Source of the DNA: Pseudomonas alloputida
GTDB lineage: Bacteria; Pseudomonadota; Gammaproteobacteria; Pseudomonadales; Pseudomonadaceae
DNA length: 64,000 nt
Direction: 5' to 3'
NCBI RefSeq assembly: GCF_021283545.2
Contig: NZ_CP128540.1
Span: 2,515,501 to 2,579,500, forward strand
Positions 62,813-64,000 of the stretch are shown here, one piece after another. The notes beneath the pieces are model-generated. The model made no database searches. It was not told where the DNA came from and saw only the letters and a program-made list of their open reading frames with translations. A program made the position numbers and the translations under genes. Positions within the stretch are counted from its first letter, which is position 1; the number at the start of each line of letters is the position of its first letter.

Positions 62813-64000
62813 TCAGTTGCGGGTTACTTCGGCCTCTGCCGCTGTCTTGGCCGATGCCTTCTTCTCCTGCACCACAATGTAGAACTCCTCCCCATGCTTC
62901 ATCGCGCCATACAGTACGGCCTTCTCGATCAGCTCGTTGCCGCGCAGGTGGCGCAGCATCATCGGGTCCTTGCGCAGGTCGCGGTACAGCGCCAGGCATA
63001 GCAGCACCATCACCACCACGAATGGCAAGGCCACGACGATGGTCAGGTTCTGCAGCCCGGTCAGTGCCTCGCCAGGGTTACCTGGGTCGCCGATCGCCAG
63101 CATGATGGCCGCCACCGTACCGGTCAGCGTCCCCCAGAAAATCACTGTGCGTCGCGATGGCGCGGTGGTGCCGTGTTCCGACAGCGTGCCCATCACCAGC
63201 GAGGCGGCGTCGGCACCCGAAACAAAAAAGATGCCCACCAGGATCATCACCAGCACCGAGGTTGCCGAGGCCAGCGGGTAGCTGTCCAGCAACTGGTACA
63301 GCGCGTGATTACTGTTGACCGCACCGTTGGCCAGCTGGAAGGCGCCCTCGCGCACGGCCTCGATGGCGGCGCCACCGAAGATGGTGAACCACACCAGGCT
63401 GACCAGGCTTGGCACCAACAGCACCCCGGTAACGAACTGGCGAATGGTGCGACCGCGGCTGATGCGGGCGATGAACATGCCCACGAAAGGCGTCCAGGAG
63501 ATCCACCAGGCCCAGTAGAACACGGTCCAGCCGGCCAGCCAGCTGTTCATCTGTTCGCCGCCGCTGGCGTTGGTGCGGGCCATCATTTCCGGCAGCATCT
63601 TGATGTAGATGCCGAGCGAGGTCGGCAACAGATTGAGCATCAGCAGCGTCGGCCCGACCATGAACACGAACACCGCCAGCACCAGTGCCAGCACCATGTT
63701 GGTGTTGGACAGCCACTGGATACCCTTGCCGATGCCCGACACCGCCGAGGTCACGAAGGCAATGGTCAGCAGAGTGATGATCGAGATGTAGAACAGTTTA
63801 CCGGGGCTTTCGATCCAGCCGTTGTATTCCAGGCCGCCGGCAATCTGCAGCGCCCCAAGGCCCAGCGAGGCGGCCGAGCCGAACAGCGTGGCGAAGATTG
63901 CCATCATGTCGATCAGGCGGCCGAGAGGGCCGTTTGCGTGCTTGCCGATCAGCGGCCGGAAGGCGGCGGAAATCAGCTGCGAGCGGCCACGGCGGAAGGT
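62813..64000 (-). CDS. BCCT-family betaine/choline/carnitine transporter, 5' part outside window
   Basis: C-terminal 395 residues of an inner-membrane sodium- or proton-coupled transporter; the frame is open across the window end (TFRRGRSQLISAAFRPLIGK at its edge). Family marks are the Trp-rich helix FYWAWWISWTPFVGMFIARISRGRTIRQF and FFVSGADAASLVMGTLSEHG. Transports glycine betaine, choline, carnitine or an analogue. The C-terminal cytosolic tail is short (KHGEEFYIVVQEKKASAKTAAEAEVTRN), so it lacks the long osmosensing tail of BetT-like proteins and is likelier a catabolic uptake system. Confidence 0.85.
   Translation of the reverse strand, partial: TFRRGRSQLISAAFRPLIGKHANGPLGRLIDMMAIFATLFGSAASLGLGALQIAGGLEYNGWIESPGKLFYISIITLLTIAFVTSAVSGIGKGIQWLSNTNMVLALVLAVFVFMVGPTLLMLNLLPTSLGIYIKMLPEMMARTNASGGEQMNSWLAGWTVFYWAWWISWTPFVGMFIARISRGRTIRQFVTGVLLVPSLVSLVWFTIFGGAAIEAVREGAFQLANGAVNSNHALYQLLDSYPLASATSVLVMILVGIFFVSGADAASLVMGTLSEHGTTAPSRRTVIFWGTLTGTVAAIMLAIGDPGNPGEALTGLQNLTIVVALPFVVVMVLLCLALYRDLRKDPMMLRHLRGNELIEKAVLYGAMKHGEEFYIVVQEKKASAKTAAEAEVTRN

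Overview
The window looks like chromosomal DNA from a Pseudomonas of the P. putida group. Support comes from the high GC content, the gapless match of the catBCA/catR genes to remembered P. putida sequences (catalytic residues fall at the same numbers), a P. putida-type creatinase, two OprD-family porins, and many Pseudomonas REP/REPIN hairpins between genes. I see no rRNA, tRNA, CRISPR array, prophage or insertion sequence. The text is gene-dense accessory metabolism.

Layout. 0-5 kb: arginine transaminase pathway genes aruI (cut by the window edge) and aruH with a periplasmic broad-specificity amino-acid racemase between them, then a quinone reductase and a terminator. 5-8.5 kb: polyamine-type binding protein, class III aminotransferase and a LuxR regulator. 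8.6-12 kb: catR divergent from catBCA (catechol to 3-oxoadipate enol-lactone). 12-18 kb: acetyltransferase, a PAS-PAS-GGDEF-EAL c-di-GMP enzyme behind a near-perfect Crp/Vfr-type site, aldo/keto reductase, DMT exporter, LysR. 18-24.4 kb: katG, then creatinase, an MHS transporter and a CahR-like regulator (creatine use). 24.6-31 kb: pssA, a membrane GGDEF protein, ppnN, yeiH with a divergent LysR. 31-36 kb: an AraC/aromatic-acid MFS/nitroreductase/OprD group of visibly lower GC. 36-42.9 kb: NCS1 permease, Lrp with two LysE exporters, hybrid histidine kinase, Nudix hydrolase.

42.9-51.3 kb holds the most interesting system. It has a FadR-type GntR regulator, a PcaC-like decarboxylase, two RutF-like flavin reductases, an aldehyde dehydrogenase, a RutD-like hydrolase, a DUF1185 protein, a luciferase-like flavin monooxygenase and an NCS1 nucleobase-type permease. 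Three promoters in this block share the same TGGTATACCATAATA-type motif. This reads as one regulon for uptake and flavin-dependent oxidative opening of a small N-heterocycle, similar in logic to the Rut uracil pathway but with different parts. The substrate is unknown.

51.3-57 kb: AraC regulator, AhpD-like protein, acyl-CoA-dehydrogenase-fold enzyme and a nitrate/sulfonate-type ABC importer in one tightly coupled run, probably scavenging an organic sulfur or nitrogen compound. 57-64 kb: acetyltransferase, type-2 argC with a divergent LysR, an SH3/coiled-coil envelope protein, OprD porin, PhnB-type VOC protein and a BCCT transporter cut by the window end.
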